The notes under the pieces were generated by a model. That model did no database searches. It was not told the origin of the DNA and saw only the letters and a program-made list of their open reading frames with translations. Shown one piece after another: positions 29,001 to 38,276 of a stretch of 64,000 bases of DNA. A program made the translations under genes and the position numbers. The stretch is from Hyphomicrobiales bacterium (GTDB taxonomy: Bacteria > Pseudomonadota > Alphaproteobacteria > Rhizobiales > Rhizobiaceae): NCBI GenBank assembly GCA_900470195.1, contig UEIJ01000020.1, forward strand, positions 248,001 through 312,000, in the 5' to 3' direction. How positions within the stretch are numbered: the stretch's first letter is position 1; each line of letters starts with the position of its first letter.

Positions 29001-29832
29001 CCCCGTCCAGCGCCTTTACCTGATATCCTTCCGGCACGTTACGCCCATAGACGGTCACGGCACCACCAACCACGTCGATATTGCGTGTGCCGGTATTGTC
29101 CTCGCCCATGCCCGGTGCAGGTGCTTCCGTAAGCTTGGTGTCTTCCTTCGGCAATTCCTTGTCAGTGCGGGCTATGGAGCGCGGCAGGGTCTCGTCGTAG
29201 CGACCATCTTTGTCATAAACGCGCAGAATATATTTAAACCGCGTCTTTTCGTTTTCCGTCTCCGGCATCACCCATTCCGCCTCGCCATTGATGGCGACCG
29301 GGATGACCGCTGCAGGTTCTTCCTTCAGGGTCTTGTCCGTCTCGAAGACACGGATTTCCGAGCGGGAGATGAAAGCCGGATAGTTGGCCGTTGCGAGAAA
29401 ACGCACCGCTTCACCGGCCCTGTAGGTTCGGCGGACCGGATTGGTCGAGATATTAAGCACGGGCCGCGCATCCAGCCCATCAAACTTGACCTGAATGTCG
29501 ACTGCAGACAGCCCGACATCGGTTCTGCGCTGTCTGTCTGTCTTGCCGCTGGCAGGCTTCGGCTTGCCGGATTCTGCCAGCGTTTCACCATCGACGCTGA
29601 TCGAGAACGGAATATCGCCTTCCTCGTCAGGGCTTTCGGTTTCCGTATTCGGTGCAATCCCCGTCTTCGCGACTGCGCTGTTGTCCAGCACCTTGCCACG
29701 CAGACGATCTTCTGCCGAAGCGTCGAGCACAACCGCATTGGCTGCGGCCAGGGCACAGCCCGCCAGAAGCAGGCCGCGCTTGCGGCGCACGATATTCGCG
29801 AAGGTGGATGAAGTCAGGAAAATCGTTTTCAT
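26086..29832 (-). CDS. Large outer-membrane beta-barrel protein, partner of giant repeat protein
   Basis: A 1,248-residue exported protein. Residues 1-40 are a long signal peptide (cleavage DASA-ED). Residues ~80-330 look like periplasmic Ig-like domains (RRTYRAGEAVRFLATANYPAFISRS; VTVYGRNVPEGYQVKALDG). From about 340 on there is a long series of amphipathic strands with many Tyr/Gly/Asp turns, ending VFLNVIGKF with a C-terminal Phe, as for BAM-assembled barrels. A segment YGEDYTLDYLQGVVILKRPL precedes the barrel. Automatic annotation would probably say TonB-dependent receptor, but I see no TonB box or plug. Its ATG overlaps the giant gene's stop by 4 nt; a 20-codon upstream extension is rejected. 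It is likely the outer-membrane partner of that protein. Confidence 0.7.
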   Translation of the reverse strand: MKTIFLTSSTFANIVRRKRGLLLAGCALAAANAVVLDASAEDRLRGKVLDNSAVAKTGIAPNTETESPDEEGDIPFSISVDGETLAESGKPKPASGKTDRQRRTDVGLSAVDIQVKFDGLDARPVLNISTNPVRRTYRAGEAVRFLATANYPAFISRSEIRVFETDKTLKEEPAAVIPVAINGEAEWVMPETENEKTRFKYILRVYDKDGRYDETLPRSIARTDKELPKEDTKLTEAPAPGMGEDNTGTRNIDVVGGAVTVYGRNVPEGYQVKALDGVVPLDKNQSFVMQRILPPGEHDVDVAVLGQEKGSALDFSRQINIPDNDWFYVGLADLTVGKRMGDDGIEDVRPGEYDEVYTKGRLAFYVKGKIKGKYLLTAAADSREGEIKDMFRGLDDRDPRSLLRRIDPDAYYPVYGDDSTILEDAPTNGKFYVRLDRGPSHVMWGNYKASIKGTEFMRSERGLYGASAVYNSEEVTSFGERKTEVNVYAAQPDTLPQRDEFLGTGGSAYFLKRQDITTGSETLTVEVRDQVTGEVKERRTLIYGEDYTLDYLQGVVILKRPLSSSTGTGGAIREGALGGNRVYLIAQYEFTPTIGEVDGYVYGGRAQHWFDEKVRVGVTGMNETTGEANQQAVGADITIRHSEKTFLEAEISHSKGPGFGLSRSTDGGLTLSDVATTGTRDRSAMAWRTKGQLDLEDIVKDGLKGTVGGYYGEKQAGFSTLAEQVTVDERIWGAYADIKLTKDDNLKLTYDDYKEGRDYDEFYQRETGGRTKRKGEATVSHQFDEYWKASFGVSYTELRSPIAVYSGKSGYDGDRLDAGVRLDYAPDADHKYYVFGQGTLSRDGDVRRNDRLGVGTKYQLTEKVGLEGEISYGNSGLGGLAAITYSPTASDNYYFGYRLDPDRAFDLDRSYDLDGVDKGTFVLGMRRKLDDTLSTYAENNYDLFGRRMSLTKTYGVIYTPDKVWTVDGGFEAGSVEDDTVDPDTGAERSNFDRKAVSLSVGYKDEEQGINARIRGEARFEESDDGSRDRNTYLFATGLSWKTSEDWRLLVNVDAVVSDSAGDSSFRDGNYVDASIGYAYRPIDNDRLNALFKYAWVYDLPGEDQVSAITGDEYGPAQRSHILSADFTYDLMPWLSVGGKYGMRYGQVRERQMDDDRKEFSDWYTSSAHLGIVRADLHVVKNWDALLEGRVLHMPEAKTTDYGALLAIYRHVGENFKVGAGYNFGAFSDDLRDLTLNDRGVFLNVIGKF

Positions 29833-32800
29833 TGACCTGCCTCCACACGGGTCTCGATGGTCAGTTCGTATCTGCCCCTGACCGACTTCCATCTTTGGGT
29901 AATGTCCTCCTCGATGGCTTTGATACGGCGGCGGGCAAGCTCGGCATCCGGCGCCGCGCCATAGCCGATGCGTAGCGTGGACGGTTCGCTTTCAAGCGCC
30001 TCGATCAGGCGATCGATGCCCTTCTGCCATTTTGGTTTCAGGGTTGTTGTACCGGGCTCGAACGCGGCGTCGGTCAGATCGAGACGCACGACACGCCCGA
30101 TCGAAGCGCCGAAATTAAGCTTCGACATCTTGCCCGCGGTGAGCCTGATGACGCGCGGGTTCTCCGTCGTCAGCCGGTAGCCGGCAGGCAAGGTTCGCGT
30201 ATCGAGCTTCATGATGAAGTTCGAGCCGATCCGGCTGTCCGGCAGGTCGGCACAGGCAACATGGAAGCGCCCGTGTTTGTCCGTCGTCACCAACGATCCG
30301 CGTACCGTCGCGATACGCACGCCGGGCAGTCCCGGTTCGCCTTCGTCCTGATAGCCGTTGCGGTTGAGGTCATCGAACACCTTGCCAACGATATCGCCGC
30401 AATCGAACACAGGCTCGATGGCGATCTCGATGTCAGCCCGCGCTTCCGGCGCGAGCGGATTGCCGTCGAGACCGGTCACCGTCGCCTTGTTGGTGTGCTT
30501 GCCGGGTCCTGCGGAACTCAGCGCCAGCATCTGCAATCTGATCACCACCTCAGCATTGGGTCCAAGCGCCACATTGTCGAAGCGCACCCGCTGGCCATTG
30601 ATGATCGGTATCGCCGCCACTCCATCCACGGTCGCTGAACCGTCGACATAGCGGAAGCCGGACGGCATGATGTCCGTCACGCTGACATAACCGGCATTTC
30701 CGCTCGAATGGTTGGTCACCCTGATCGTGAACGGCGCTTTTTCGCCGCGCTTGATCTGGCGCAGACCGGCCTGCTTGATGATGGTGATATCGGCAGGCTT
30801 CGCAGGCGGAATAGTAACGTTGGACGTCGAGGTGGTTGAAGGCACCGAACCGCCGCCGTCTACAGTGCCCTGCACGGTCGCCGAGTTCTTTATGCCGTCC
30901 AATACACCGGCGGCGCTGTCGATATCCTCCTGCGTCAGCGCATAGGTCGCGTTGAAGACCTGCGAAGCATGGGGCTGCAAGGTTACGCTTTGAGGCGTAT
31001 AAGCTGACAGTTTTCCTGCCGCCGTCTTGCCATTGAAGGTCGGCCCGTCGTCCACTGGAGACACATCGGTAATGACCTGACCGCCAGTATTGGTGATCTT
31101 GAAGCTGTAGGTGATCGTGTCACCCAGGCTCGCATAACCGTTGTTGTCATTATCGTTGAACTTGCCGGTTTTCTCGATCTCAAGCCGCGACAGTTCCACC
31201 GGCGGCACCACAACCGTATCTGGTGGGGTCTCGATAGGCTCTCCCCCACCGGGAGGTGTGCCGGTACCGGTCGCCGTATTGGAAACGGAACCGGCCTCGA
31301 TATCGGCCTGCGTCGGCTGATAGACCGCCTTGAAGACCGCTTCCGCACCTGGAGCAAGCGACGCGACAGACGCAGGCTCGATTGCGACGCCAGCCTTCGC
31401 CAGCAGCGGATCGTTGACGGCGACGTTCGATATGGTCACCGCACCGGTGTTCTTCACGACAAAGGTGTAGGTGATCGATTCACCCGGATCTATGAGGCTG
31501 TTGCCGTTCCGGTCATCCAACTGGGCCTGCTTGTCGATGGTCATGCTAGCCGTTTCATCGGGCGGCACGACGACCGTATCCGGCGGGCTGGTGATGAGTT
31601 CACCAGTCGGAGGCGTGCCGGTGCCGACGGCGGTATTCTTCACCTTGCCCGCATCGATTTCAGCCTGTGTCGGCTGGTAGGTTGCCGTGAAGGTTACGCT
31701 CGCGCCGGGCGCGAGTGTCTGCGGGCCAGGTGTCACCGCAATACCGGCATCAGCCAGCAGCGGATCGTTCACAGTGACATTGGTCATCGTGACATTGCCC
31801 GTATTGCGGACGAGGAACGAATAGCTGATCGTTTCGCCCGCATCGAGGAGGCCATCGCCGTCCTTGTCATTGAGCGTACCAGTCTTCTTGATAGTCAGAC
31901 CGGCAGTCTGATCGGGAGGCACGATCACCGTATCCGGCGGGCTCGTGATGAGCCCCCCGGTCGGCGGCGTGCCGGTGCCGGTAGCTGTATTCTCCACCTT
32001 GCCAGCATCGATATCGGCCTGCGTCGGCTCATAAGTCGCGGTAAAGGTCGCGGTTCCTCCGGGCGCAAGCGTCTGGGGTCCCGGCGTTACCACAATGCCG
32101 GCATTGGTCAGCAGCGGATCGTTCACAGTGACGTTGGTCAGCGTGACATTGCCCGTATTGCGGGCGAGGAACGAGTAGCTGATCGTTTCGCCCGGATCGA
32201 GGAGGCCATCGCCGTCCTTGTCGTTGAGCGTACCGGTCTTCTTGATAGTCAGACCGGCAGTCTGATCAGGAGGCACGATCACCGTGTCCGGCGGGCTGGT
32301 TATGGGTTCGCCCGTCGGCGGCGTACCGGTACTGGTAGCTGTATTGACGACCTTGCCCGCATCAATGTCATCCTGAACTGCCGTATAGGTCGCAGTGAAG
32401 GTCGCTTCCGCACCGGGAGCAAGCGTGGCCACCGAAGCCGGACTTATCGCCACACCATACTTGGTCAACATCGGGTCACTGACGCTGACATTCGTCAACG
32501 TCACCTTGCCGACATTCTTCGCCACGAAAGTATAGGTGATTTCCTCCCCTGCATCGACGAGGTTGTCTCCATCGAGGTCATTGAGCTGACCGGTCTTGCG
32601 GATTTCAAGACCCGGAGCCTGGTCGGGCGGCACAATTACCTTATCGGGTGGGCTGGTGATGAGCTCACCCGTCGGCGGCGTACCCTTGCCGGTTGCGCTG
32701 TTCTCGACCTTGCCGCCATCGACATCCGCCTGAACCACCGTATAGACAGCGGTGAAGGTTGCTTCTGCGCCCGGAGCGAGCGTCTGAACCGAGGCCGGGC

Positions 32801-35800
32801 TGACCTGCACGCCATTCCGTGCCAGCATCGGATCATCGATGCCGACATTCGTCATCGTCACCTTGCCGGTGTTCTTGACGATAAATGTATAAGTGATCTG
32901 CTCGCCCACATCGGCAACAGCGTTGCCGTTAAGGTCATTGAGCTCACCCTGCTTTTTGATGGTCAGGCCAGACGTAACATCGGCGGTGATGATAACCGTG
33001 TCCGGAGCGCTATTCACTGAACCGTTGGACGGCGTGATGCCGGTTGCGGTGGCGGTATTTTCGACCTTGCCCGCGTCGATGTCAGCCTGTGTCGGAGTAT
33101 AGGAGCCATGGAACGTGAATGTACCGCGCGGTGCAAGCGTCTGCGGGGCTTCCGTGACCTGTACCAGCGGATCGTTGACCGTTACATTCCTCAGCGTAAC
33201 GGAGCCTGTATTCCTGACAAGGAAGCTGTAGCTGATCGTCTCGCCAAGATCGAGAAGACCATTGCCGTTGCTGTCGTTGAGTGCGCCTTCCTTATCGATT
33301 GTCAGTCCCGGCACCAAATCCGGCGGCACGATCTCGGTATCAGGTTCACTCTTCACGAGCGGACCGGCAGGCGGAGTGCCGACGGCGACCGCCGTGTTCA
33401 CAATCTGGCCCGCGTCGATTTCTTCCTGGCTTGGCGTATAGCTGGCATGGAAAGTGAAGGTTCCGCCGGGTGCGAGCGTCTGCGGACCTTCAACGACCTT
33501 GACCTTCGGATCTTCGACGGTGACATCCTTCAGCGTGACATTGCCGGTATTCTTTACGAGGAACGTATAGGAAATCGTCTCGCCCGGATCTACGAGACCG
33601 TCGCCATCCTGATCCTGAAGCGTACCAACCTTGTCGATTGTAAGCCCGGCAGTGCGGTCCGGCGGCACAATCGCCGTGTCAGGCGTGCTTTCGACTTCGG
33701 CACCATCCGGATTGTTGCCCTTGGCGGTTGCCGTGTTGGACACCATGCCTGCATCAATGGCGTCCTGCGGCGGCTCGTAGGTGGCGGTAAACGTCGTAGT
33801 GCCGCCGGGCACCAGAGTCTGTGGCCCGGGCGATACGGAAACGCCTGCGCCGGCGAGCATCGCATCGTTCACCGTGACGTTGGTCAGGGTCACGTTGCCC
33901 GTATTGCGTACGACGAAACTATAGGTAATCGTCTCACCCAAATCGATGAGGTTGTCACCATCGAGATCGTTCAGCGTGCCGGTTTTCTTGATGGCCAATC
34001 CCGCAGTGCGATCAGGCGGCACAATGGCCGTATCGGGATTGCTCTCGACCGCATCGCCTGTCGGGGTGACACCTGTGGCGGTCGCAGTGTTCTCCACCTG
34101 ACCCGCATCGATTTCCGGCGTCGAAGCCGTATAGGGAAGAGCCGTGAAGGTGAAGCTGGCACCAGGCGCGAGCGTCTGCGGCCCTTCGATTACCGTCACT
34201 TTCGAGTCGTTGACGGTAACATTTGAGAGCGTCACCGCACCGGTGTTGGTTACGAGGAAGGAATAGCTGATCGTCTCATCCGGATCGATGAGGCCATCGC
34301 CGTCCTTGTCATTGAGTGTACCGGTCTTCTCGATCGTCAGTCCCGCCGTCTGAGCAGGGGGAACAATCTCGGTATCAGGGTCACTTTCGGTTGGCGTGCC
34401 GGTCGGCGTCTTGGCGGTTGCTGTAGCCGTATTCGTCACCTTGCCGGAGTCGATTTCTTCCTGGCTTGGAGTGTAAGTGGCTGAGAACGTGACCGAACCG
34501 TTCGGGGCGAGCGTCTGCGGCCCCGGCGTTACGGTTACACCCGGTTTTTGAAGCATCGGGTCATTGACGGTCACGTCCGTTAGAGTGACCGCGCCGCTAT
34601 TGCGGACGAGGAAACTGTAGGTGATCGACTCGCCCGGATCGACAAGACCATTGCCGTTCGTATCGTTGAGCGTTCCCTTCTTGTCGATCGTCAGTCCCGG
34701 TGTCTGGTCAGACGGTACGATTTCCGTATCGGGAGTACTCTCATAAGACGTACCGGACGGCGTCGTGCCTGTCGCAGTCGCCGTGTTCGTCACCCGACCG
34801 GCGTCGATCTTGTCCTGCGTCGCAACATAGGTCGCAGTGAAGGTCACCTCGTCGCCCGGCGCCAGCGTCTGGGGACCGGGGCTCACGGAAATGCCTTCGG
34901 CGGCAAGCAGGGAATCTTTTACCGTCACATCGGTCAGCGTGACATTGCCCGTATTCCTGACGATGAAGCTGTAGACAATCTCCTCACCTTCATCGACGAA
35001 CCCGTCACTGTCCTTATCCTGAAGCACGCCGGACTTGTCGATCGTGAGGCGCGGCGTCTGGTCCGGCGGTACGGTAACCGTATCGGGGTCGCTTACCAAC
35101 GGGTCGCCAGAAGGCGGTGTACCGATTGCGGTGGCCGTGTTCACCACATTGCCGTTGTTGATGTCGGCCTGGCTTGGCTCATAAGTGCCATGGAACGTGA
35201 ACCTGCCGCCTGGAGCCAGCGTCTGCGGTGCTTCCTCGACCGTCACCAAAGGATCATCAACCGTCACGCCGGTTAGCGTTACATTGCCCGTATTGGTGAC
35301 GACGAACGCATAGGTGATCGTTTCGCCCGGATCAATCAGACCGTCGCCGTCCAGATCGTTCAGCGTGCCAATCTTATCGATGGTGAGCCCGGGCGTCCGG
35401 TCCGGGGGCACGTTCGCCGTGTCGGGATCGCTATCGATAGGATCGCCCAGGGGTGGCGTGCCGGTGGCAGTCGCAGTATTCGTCACGACCCCGGCATCGA
35501 TCTCGGCCTGCTTCGGCGTGTAGGTAGCGGTGAAGACCACCGAACCTCCCGGCTGAATGGTCTGAGGTCCCGGTGTGACCGAAATGCCGGCAGCATCAAG
35601 CAGTGTGTCCTTTACTGTCACATCTGTCAGTGGAACATCGCCGGTGTTTTCAACGCGGAAGGAATAGCTGATCGTTTCGCCCGGATCGATCAGGCCGTCG
35701 CCGTCCGTATCGTTCAGCGTCCCGGTCTTTTTAAGGGTCAGTTTCGGGTTCTGGTCGTCATTGACAATGGTGCAGATCGCGTTCTCGCCGTTAACAAGCG

Positions 35801-38276
35801 CGATCTCGCCATTGGTCAGAGGCTGAGCAGCGTTGCCGTCAACCGAGCAGCTATAGGCGCTGGCCAGATAACCGGGCTTATTATCCTCGGCCAACACATA
35901 GGTGCCGCCTGGAACAGGTGCATTGGTGATCGCTGCATCGCCCATGAACCCCTGGATCGAATTGGTGAGTGGCGCCTTACCCGTCGCGCGCAGCGTGAAT
36001 TCGGTCGGTACCGCAGTGCCCTTCTGGTCGTTGATCACCTGCTTGCGCAGTGTAAGCTTCGGCTGACAGATGGCTTCGGAGGTCACCTGAGCCATGAATG
36101 CCTGGGCCCCGGGGCCGGACTTTATGTGGACAATGACGGTGTTGAGACCAACTCGCCAGCTGCCTCTCATCGAGCCGGTGGCGGCTCCTGTGTCGGTGAA
36201 GCCCCAATAATAGTAGGGGTCGCTACCTCCGTAATTGGAGCGGATATTCTGAGCTACGCCATTCACCCATACCTGATATACGGAATTGTCCGCATAAAAA
36301 TTCATCTTCAGGTCGAGACTCGCTGGATCGACGGCCGAATCGAGATTGAACTGGTATCGGTAGAAGATGTCGTACGAGAGTTGCGTGTTAGGATGCGCGG
36401 CTGTCGAACTGTTGGAAATCCAGCTGGCATTGCCAAATGGTGACTTCACATATGAGGCTGGAGGGTTGGTGACAATCGTTGCTCCACCCCAAGCCAGATT
36501 GGAGGGGGGCGCGCCTGTCACATTGGTCGTGGTTAATGCGATTTGCCAATAATTATCGTAACCGCTCGCCTTCTGCCCGCCTGCGCCGTTATAAGCCGTA
36601 TTGAAGAATGCGCCCGACGTTGCGCAGGACACTGTATCCGGGGCACTTGGCACATAAGGCGGCGTCGGCGTCGATACCGAACAGGTGGTGCAACCCGACG
36701 GCACATCGCCGCCGCTGATGGAATTGCGTATCTGCGACACACCGAGCGGAATTGGAGCCGCGACCGTCAGATCGATTTCTACTTCTGCTTTACCGCCCAC
36801 CGGCACCTCCGGCACGGTCAACAGCACGGCAGAAGCACCGGAGACAGGGCTGGTAAATCCCTTTGCGCCCGAAACACGTGTCATCGTGGCGCCGTTTGGA
36901 ATATTTTCGATGAAATCGAAGTCCTTGAACGCTCCGCCGCCGGTATGAGTAACGGTTACCTTATAGGTAAGAACCTCACCGGGTTCGGCGAGATTGTTGG
37001 TGGTAATGCTTTCGCGGATCAGTTCTTTTTTTACGGTTGCGGCAGGCGGTGTGAAGGTATCCCTGTCCGTAGCAGAGTTATTGGACGTGTTCGGGTCGGG
37101 TGTCCCGGTCGGCGGCGTCACGGTAGCGGTGTTGACGAGGTCACCCGTAAACCCGGCTGGTATGCTCATGGCAAGCGTATAGGTTACCGACGCGCCGGCA
37201 GGCAGATTTGCTGTAGTATTAATCGGGCCTGTACCGCTTGCTGCGCCGCAAACAGCTCCTCCGGTTGCCCCGCCGCACCTCCAACTCGCATTGGTGATGC
37301 CGGAAGGGAGCGGATCGCTGACCCGCGCACCCATTGCGCCAAAGGGACCGGCATTGGAAACCACTATGGTGTAGTTGACTACCTGACCCGCCGAATAGGA
37401 CGTTGCGCCATCACTCTTGGTAATCTTCAGGTCTGCAGGAAATTCCAACGGAGTGGTCGGGCACTTGGCACCATCATTATTACCCGATCCCTGCAGGCTC
37501 GAGATCAGCGTCGCTTTACCGGTCACCGGATCGAACTGATAGAAACCGCCGCTGTTGTTGCTGCCGAAAATACCGTTGGTGGCGCCAAACATACCGCCAA
37601 AGCTGCCAGCCACTCCCGTTGAACCGTGCGCAATAACGGCGCCAGTGGACGGATTGATCTCATACAGCGGCCCATTATCGGGGGCAGCACCCCAGAGTCG
37701 ATTGTTATACCATGCCAGATCGTTGAGGTTGACGGATTGGGTCAGCGCAACTGTTGTGGATGTCCGCGTATTGACATTGATCCCGTAAAGGTTCGCGCCA
37801 CTAGCAACCCAGAACGTACCTCCGGGCCCGAACTCGCCGGCAACACTGCCGGGAATGCCAGACACTGTGCCCAGATTGACGACACCACCGCCCGCACCGA
37901 TACGCAGCAGGGAAGTGCCGCTCAATCCATACATGTATTTGTCGACAGGATTCAGCGCGACAGCGTTATACGTCAGTGTCGACGGCGGTCCGACAGGGCT
38001 TACGATGAAAGGATTTTGTGTGGCGTCAAAACGATAGAGCGCTGTGGGAGCGTCCTGCGCCAGATACATTCTGGAATCACATGCGAAAGGCGTCTGTGTC
38101 TGCGCAACCGCGCTGGCTGTCGGCAGAGCCGTCGCTCCAACAAGCGCCAGCGAAACCAGTTTCGTGACATTGCCTACTGCGGCGCGGAACGAACTCTTGG
38201 AATGAAGTCGCGCGACGGGAGCGAAGCGACCCGACAAACGACGAGCGACACGACGCAGCATGGCAATCTGAAACAT
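29829..38276 (-). CDS. Giant exported protein with 14 DUF11/EF-hand-like repeats and OmpA-like end
   Basis: A 2,815-residue protein, the largest in the window. Residues 1-58 are an extended signal peptide (cleavage near ASAVA-QT). Residues ~60-270 form a propeller-like region (LYRFDATQNP, LYGINVNTRT, FYQFDPVTG). Two DUF11-like domains follow (~280-490), then a lectin-like stretch, then a prealbumin-like domain near 760-830. Residues ~840-2495 are 14 tandem ~118-residue repeats with the start KTGTLNDxDGDGLIDPGETI, whose DxDxDGxxDxxE spacing is that of an EF-hand calcium loop. The C-terminus has an SdrD_B/CNA_B-like domain (VFDDLNRNGYQDEGEPGLPGVRI) and, from ~2737, an OmpA-like segment (AFEPGTTTLKPKWQKGIDRLIEAL). 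GAGGGG precedes the ATG; an 11-codon extension is rejected. Probably a surface or periplasm-spanning adhesin; function unknown. Confidence 0.75.
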   Translation of the reverse strand: MFQIAMLRRVARRLSGRFAPVARLHSKSSFRAAVGNVTKLVSLALVGATALPTASAVAQTQTPFACDSRMYLAQDAPTALYRFDATQNPFIVSPVGPPSTLTYNAVALNPVDKYMYGLSGTSLLRIGAGGGVVNLGTVSGIPGSVAGEFGPGGTFWVASGANLYGINVNTRTSTTVALTQSVNLNDLAWYNNRLWGAAPDNGPLYEINPSTGAVIAHGSTGVAGSFGGMFGATNGIFGSNNSGGFYQFDPVTGKATLISSLQGSGNNDGAKCPTTPLEFPADLKITKSDGATSYSAGQVVNYTIVVSNAGPFGAMGARVSDPLPSGITNASWRCGGATGGAVCGAASGTGPINTTANLPAGASVTYTLAMSIPAGFTGDLVNTATVTPPTGTPDPNTSNNSATDRDTFTPPAATVKKELIRESITTNNLAEPGEVLTYKVTVTHTGGGAFKDFDFIENIPNGATMTRVSGAKGFTSPVSGASAVLLTVPEVPVGGKAEVEIDLTVAAPIPLGVSQIRNSISGGDVPSGCTTCSVSTPTPPYVPSAPDTVSCATSGAFFNTAYNGAGGQKASGYDNYWQIALTTTNVTGAPPSNLAWGGATIVTNPPASYVKSPFGNASWISNSSTAAHPNTQLSYDIFYRYQFNLDSAVDPASLDLKMNFYADNSVYQVWVNGVAQNIRSNYGGSDPYYYWGFTDTGAATGSMRGSWRVGLNTVIVHIKSGPGAQAFMAQVTSEAICQPKLTLRKQVINDQKGTAVPTEFTLRATGKAPLTNSIQGFMGDAAITNAPVPGGTYVLAEDNKPGYLASAYSCSVDGNAAQPLTNGEIALVNGENAICTIVNDDQNPKLTLKKTGTLNDTDGDGLIDPGETISYSFRVENTGDVPLTDVTVKDTLLDAAGISVTPGPQTIQPGGSVVFTATYTPKQAEIDAGVVTNTATATGTPPLGDPIDSDPDTANVPPDRTPGLTIDKIGTLNDLDGDGLIDPGETITYAFVVTNTGNVTLTGVTVDDPLVTVEEAPQTLAPGGRFTFHGTYEPSQADINNGNVVNTATAIGTPPSGDPLVSDPDTVTVPPDQTPRLTIDKSGVLQDKDSDGFVDEGEEIVYSFIVRNTGNVTLTDVTVKDSLLAAEGISVSPGPQTLAPGDEVTFTATYVATQDKIDAGRVTNTATATGTTPSGTSYESTPDTEIVPSDQTPGLTIDKKGTLNDTNGNGLVDPGESITYSFLVRNSGAVTLTDVTVNDPMLQKPGVTVTPGPQTLAPNGSVTFSATYTPSQEEIDSGKVTNTATATAKTPTGTPTESDPDTEIVPPAQTAGLTIEKTGTLNDKDGDGLIDPDETISYSFLVTNTGAVTLSNVTVNDSKVTVIEGPQTLAPGASFTFTALPYTASTPEIDAGQVENTATATGVTPTGDAVESNPDTAIVPPDRTAGLAIKKTGTLNDLDGDNLIDLGETITYSFVVRNTGNVTLTNVTVNDAMLAGAGVSVSPGPQTLVPGGTTTFTATYEPPQDAIDAGMVSNTATAKGNNPDGAEVESTPDTAIVPPDRTAGLTIDKVGTLQDQDGDGLVDPGETISYTFLVKNTGNVTLKDVTVEDPKVKVVEGPQTLAPGGTFTFHASYTPSQEEIDAGQIVNTAVAVGTPPAGPLVKSEPDTEIVPPDLVPGLTIDKEGALNDSNGNGLLDLGETISYSFLVRNTGSVTLRNVTVNDPLVQVTEAPQTLAPRGTFTFHGSYTPTQADIDAGKVENTATATGITPSNGSVNSAPDTVIITADVTSGLTIKKQGELNDLNGNAVADVGEQITYTFIVKNTGKVTMTNVGIDDPMLARNGVQVSPASVQTLAPGAEATFTAVYTVVQADVDGGKVENSATGKGTPPTGELITSPPDKVIVPPDQAPGLEIRKTGQLNDLDGDNLVDAGEEITYTFVAKNVGKVTLTNVSVSDPMLTKYGVAISPASVATLAPGAEATFTATYTAVQDDIDAGKVVNTATSTGTPPTGEPITSPPDTVIVPPDQTAGLTIKKTGTLNDKDGDGLLDPGETISYSFLARNTGNVTLTNVTVNDPLLTNAGIVVTPGPQTLAPGGTATFTATYEPTQADIDAGKVENTATGTGTPPTGGLITSPPDTVIVPPDQTAGLTIKKTGTLNDKDGDGLLDAGETISYSFLVRNTGNVTMTNVTVNDPLLADAGIAVTPGPQTLAPGASVTFTATYQPTQAEIDAGKVKNTAVGTGTPPTGELITSPPDTVVVPPDETASMTIDKQAQLDDRNGNSLIDPGESITYTFVVKNTGAVTISNVAVNDPLLAKAGVAIEPASVASLAPGAEAVFKAVYQPTQADIEAGSVSNTATGTGTPPGGGEPIETPPDTVVVPPVELSRLEIEKTGKFNDNDNNGYASLGDTITYSFKITNTGGQVITDVSPVDDGPTFNGKTAAGKLSAYTPQSVTLQPHASQVFNATYALTQEDIDSAAGVLDGIKNSATVQGTVDGGGSVPSTTSTSNVTIPPAKPADITIIKQAGLRQIKRGEKAPFTIRVTNHSSGNAGYVSVTDIMPSGFRYVDGSATVDGVAAIPIINGQRVRFDNVALGPNAEVVIRLQMLALSSAGPGKHTNKATVTGLDGNPLAPEARADIEIAIEPVFDCGDIVGKVFDDLNRNGYQDEGEPGLPGVRIATVRGSLVTTDKHGRFHVACADLPDSRIGSNFIMKLDTRTLPAGYRLTTENPRVIRLTAGKMSKLNFGASIGRVVRLDLTDAAFEPGTTTLKPKWQKGIDRLIEALESEPSTLRIGYGAAPDAELARRRIKAIEEDITQRWKSVRGRYELTIETRVEAGQ
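30790..35755 (-). repeat. Tandem repeat array, 14 units of about 355 bp, inside the giant gene
   Basis: Each unit encodes a DUF11-like domain. Between units runs a linker of the form TxTGTPPTGxxxxSxPDTVIVPPD. Units 11 and 12 are almost identical in DNA: the blocks beginning near 31790 and 32147 match over about 170 bp with only scattered changes. Unit 9 has a weakened calcium loop (DLNGNAVADVGE), and unit 14 is divergent (DNDNNGYASLGD). Such arrays change length readily by recombination. Confidence 0.85.

Noticed and set aside
26473..29811. Long plus-strand frames (330 and 433 codons)
   Set aside because: Antisense to the outer-membrane barrel gene; amino acid content is that expected from complementary codons.
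26086..29832. Classical TonB-dependent transporter
   Set aside because: No TonB box and no plug-domain motifs are visible; Ig-like domains occupy the N-terminal part instead.
33108..37622. Plus-strand frames of 372 and 359 codons
   Set aside because: Antisense to the repeat protein; the apparent repeats only mirror the real ones.
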